Positions 6,494-7,125 of a DNA stretch of 7,125 nt are shown piece after piece; position 1 is the stretch's first letter; each line of letters starts with the position of its first letter. Source of the DNA: Gemmatimonadales bacterium. Its GTDB lineage: Bacteria; Gemmatimonadota; Gemmatimonadetes; Gemmatimonadales; GWC2-71-9. The stretch lies in contig JAUVTI010000104.1 in NCBI GenBank assembly GCA_030601605.1, positions 1-7,125 of the forward strand. The letters run 5' to 3'. A program made the translations under genes and the position numbers. The notes under the pieces are model-generated. The model saw only the letters and a list, made by a program, of their open reading frames with translations, did no database searches and had not been told where the DNA came from.

Positions 6494-6755
6494 ACAGGAG
6501 TGCCCGCGGTGCCACGAGCCCGTGCAGCTGCCGCTGGGCGAGCTCTGCGGGGAGTGCCGCGGGGACATAGATCGCCGTGCGGGTCGCTTGGGCCGGCTCA
6601 TTGCAGCGATCTCGACGGCGTTGGTCGCGATCTACGTGGTGGTGCGGATGCCCCCCGATCCCACCGCGCGCATGGTGGGGGCGGGTTCGATAGCGATCTG
6701 GTACCTGCTTACATTCCTGGTCGCGAAGCGGGTGCTGCGGGAGTACCTCAAGTGA
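6486..6755 (+). CDS. Small zinc-ribbon protein with two membrane helices
   Basis: 89 residues if started at TTG 6486, overlapping the isocitrate dehydrogenase gene by 8 bases. ATG 6444 (103 residues, 50-base overlap, GAAGGG only 2 bases upstream) is the alternative. The start must precede the first Cys pair. CPRC (6-9) and CGEC (21-24) form a four-cysteine zinc-ribbon-like knuckle, followed by a basic stretch RRAGRLGR (30-37) and hydrophobic helices at about 38-53 and 63-80, ending in a basic KRVLREYLK tail. The positive-inside rule places both the ribbon and the tail in the cytoplasm, with a short PPDP loop outside. I do not recognise a named family. Codon texture and the tight spacing to both neighbours (13 bases to the next gene) support a real gene. 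It may be a membrane-tethered metal-binding or scaffold protein, which is inference only. Confidence 0.72.
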   Translation: MIEQECPRCHEPVQLPLGELCGECRGDIDRRAGRLGRLIAAISTALVAIYVVVRMPPDPTARMVGAGSIAIWYLLTFLVAKRVLREYLK

Positions 6756-6768
6756 GGCAAGGGGAGCC

Positions 6769-7125
6769 GTGACGTTCACCATAGTGCATCTCTCGGACGT
6801 GCACTTCGGCGGGGTCGCAGACATCGCTCAGATCCAGGCGGTCGAGGACCTCGTACCCGATCTCGAGCCGCGGCTCGTGGTGGTTTCGGGCGATATCTCA
6901 CAGCGCTGCCGGCACGGCGAGTTCCAGGCCGCGCGCGGGCTGGTGCGCGAGCTGGAGCGCACGGCGCCGGTGTTCGTCATGCCGGGCAACCACGACGTCC
7001 AATGGTGGTGGCGCCCGTTCATTCCGTTCGCCTCCCAGGTCAAGTACCGCAAGTACACGCAGTATTTTGGGCCGGTGCGTTCCCCGACGTTCAAGTTCCC
7101 GGAGGCCATCGTGACGGGCGTGCTC
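6769..7125 (+). CDS. Calcineurin-like metallophosphoesterase, N-terminal part (cut by right edge)
   Basis: 119 codons run open to the window end. GTG 6769 follows AAGGGGAG (6759-6766) closely and gives TFTIVHLSDVHFGG at the N-terminus, the canonical start of this fold. The metal-binding blocks appear in order: Asp10 and His12 (LSDVHFG), SGDIS with Asp42, and PGNHD (72-76) with Asn74, His75 and Asp76. The later histidine motifs (GHxH) lie beyond the edge. These enzymes bind two metal ions and hydrolyse phosphodiesters or phosphomonoesters; cyclic nucleotides, UDP-diacylglucosamine, nucleic acids and phospholipids are all substrates in the family, and nothing here decides. There is no signal peptide, so it is cytosolic. 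It begins 13 bases after the zinc-ribbon membrane protein gene and is likely in the same transcript. An aromatic WWW run (80-82) right after GNHD is a distinctive local feature. Confidence 0.9.
   Translation, partial: MTFTIVHLSDVHFGGVADIAQIQAVEDLVPDLEPRLVVVSGDISQRCRHGEFQAARGLVRELERTAPVFVMPGNHDVQWWWRPFIPFASQVKYRKYTQYFGPVRSPTFKFPEAIVTGVL

Noticed and set aside
5714..6601. A 295-codon minus-strand open frame opposite isocitrate dehydrogenase
   Set aside because: The composition is low-information Arg/His/Gln-rich and its opposite strand encodes a complete enzyme.

Overview
The window is high-GC DNA (roughly two thirds G+C by eye) packed with nine genes, all on the + strand, with no gene-free stretch over about 170 bases. 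One gene encodes a clear lipoprotein, and most genes must start at GTG. Together with small overlaps, an NAD-type isocitrate dehydrogenase and a cory-CC-star/ArsA pair, this suggests a free-living, respiring, diderm-type heterotroph. Gemmatimonadota or a similar high-GC soil or marine phylum is my best guess. That placement is inference from gene style and was not tested.

Region 1 (1-1241) holds a small protein ending in Cys-Cys (cory-CC-star family). It overlaps by 10 bases a single-domain ArsA/Get3-type ATPase that lacks both the arsenite-binding cysteines and the Get3 zinc CxxC. Two adjacent hairpins (1237-1281) cover the ATPase stop codon and may mark a transcript end or processing site.

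Region 2 (1321-3099) is one gene for a CstA-family multi-pass transporter (pyruvate or peptide uptake).

Region 3 (3100-4848) has a 167-base leader that ends in two abutting hairpins. The second pairs the Shine-Dalgarno of the next gene, a short-chain dehydrogenase/reductase. An enoyl-CoA hydratase/isomerase-family enzyme most like cyclohexa-1,5-dienecarbonyl-CoA hydratases follows 43 bases later.

Region 4 (4833-7125) is a tightly overlapping chain: an unrecognised lipoprotein starting inside the hydratase gene, an NAD-type isocitrate dehydrogenase (4-base overlap), a small zinc-ribbon protein with two membrane helices, and the start of a calcineurin-like metallophosphoesterase cut by the right edge. 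Genes from the reductase onward are likely co-transcribed.

Metabolically, carbon uptake (CstA), acyl-CoA chemistry (reductase, hydratase) and the TCA cycle (isocitrate dehydrogenase) sit side by side, which fits central carbon use. I see no mobile element, CRISPR array, tRNA or rRNA. The least explained items are the CC-star/ATPase pair, the lipoprotein and the reductase leader hairpin.
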